Shown piece after piece: positions 63,941 through 64,000 of a DNA stretch of 64,000 nt. Origin of the DNA: Sideroxydans sp. (lineage in GTDB: Bacteria; Pseudomonadota; Gammaproteobacteria; Burkholderiales; Gallionellaceae). The notes beneath the pieces were generated by a model. It saw only the letters and a list, made by a program, of their open reading frames with translations, did no database searches and had not been told where the DNA came from. Made by a program: the position numbers and the translations under genes. Location: the NCBI GenBank assembly GCA_028707175.1, contig JAQTUV010000004.1:1-64000 (forward strand), read 5' to 3'. Every line of letters begins with the position of its first letter. Position 1 is the first letter of the stretch.

Positions 63941-63967
63941 TTATCGGCAGTGATTTCAATTCCTTTA
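63941..63967 (-). promoter_or_regulatory. Sigma-28 (FliA) promoter of the small gene
   Basis: On the minus strand the sequence is TAAAGGAA, then exactly 11 bp, then GCCGATAA. The -10 box is a perfect match to consensus, and the -35 box keeps TAAAG. Position and spacing match the flgK and flgM promoters in this window. Confidence 0.88.
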
Positions 63968-64000
63968 GCCCTATTTTTAATTCCAACACTCATTTTCGAT

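Overview
The window looks like chromosomal DNA of a flagellated, Gram-negative betaproteobacterium. The evidence is a class I flg gene order, an ArnD-type deacetylase, a large single-chain PurL, TonB-dependent receptors and a fused PntA. The protein flavour suggests Nitrosomonadales or Gallionellaceae-like bacteria, but that is an impression from sequence style and not a search result.

Layout. 1-312: an initiator tRNA. 313-12724: a flagellar block with flgBCDEFGHIJ and flgKL on the minus strand, and flgA, flgM and flgN divergent. Sigma-28 (FliA) promoters precede flgK and flgM. 12886-23735: a signalling stretch with a 1238-residue GGDEF-EAL protein, small housekeeping genes, then an HDOD gene, a chemoreceptor and a PhoD-like phosphatase. 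Each of these last three is preceded by a copy of one conserved, apparently structured element. 23736-26806: accessory genes, comprising an AT-rich KAP NTPase, a rhodanese between direct repeats, and a nucleotidyltransferase/HEPN pair. 26822-43040: mostly housekeeping genes (purL, nnrD, uvrB, crcB, pntAB, a copper-storage-like protein), with a histidine kinase/response regulator pair set between two copies of a gene tail. 43167-52372: a small lipoprotein-like gene and a tight eight-gene operon of two TonB-dependent receptors, a Met/His-rich DUF4198 protein, a polyferredoxin, a TauE/SafE-like protein and TonB-ExbB-ExbD. I infer metal uptake, perhaps copper. 52693-63903: mutL, a second MntA/HepT-type pair followed by a second copy of the mutL tail, DUF3800, an MFS transporter, miaA, a second HDOD gene, PAP2, arnD, xseA and a small gene with an excellent FliA promoter.

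The most interesting material is not in standard gene annotation. (1) Three copies of a structured leader element lie upstream of signalling genes, two of them followed by short ORFs with good ribosome binding sites. (2) Three families of palindromic repeats have inserted in frame into PurL, MutL and an MFS transporter. A 54-bp family encodes nearly the same peptide, in the same frame, in PurL and MutL. (3) Two gene cassettes (kinase/regulator and toxin/antitoxin) are each bracketed by a duplicated 3' end of the neighbouring housekeeping gene. (4) The FliA regulon appears to extend to a 69-residue protein of unknown function.
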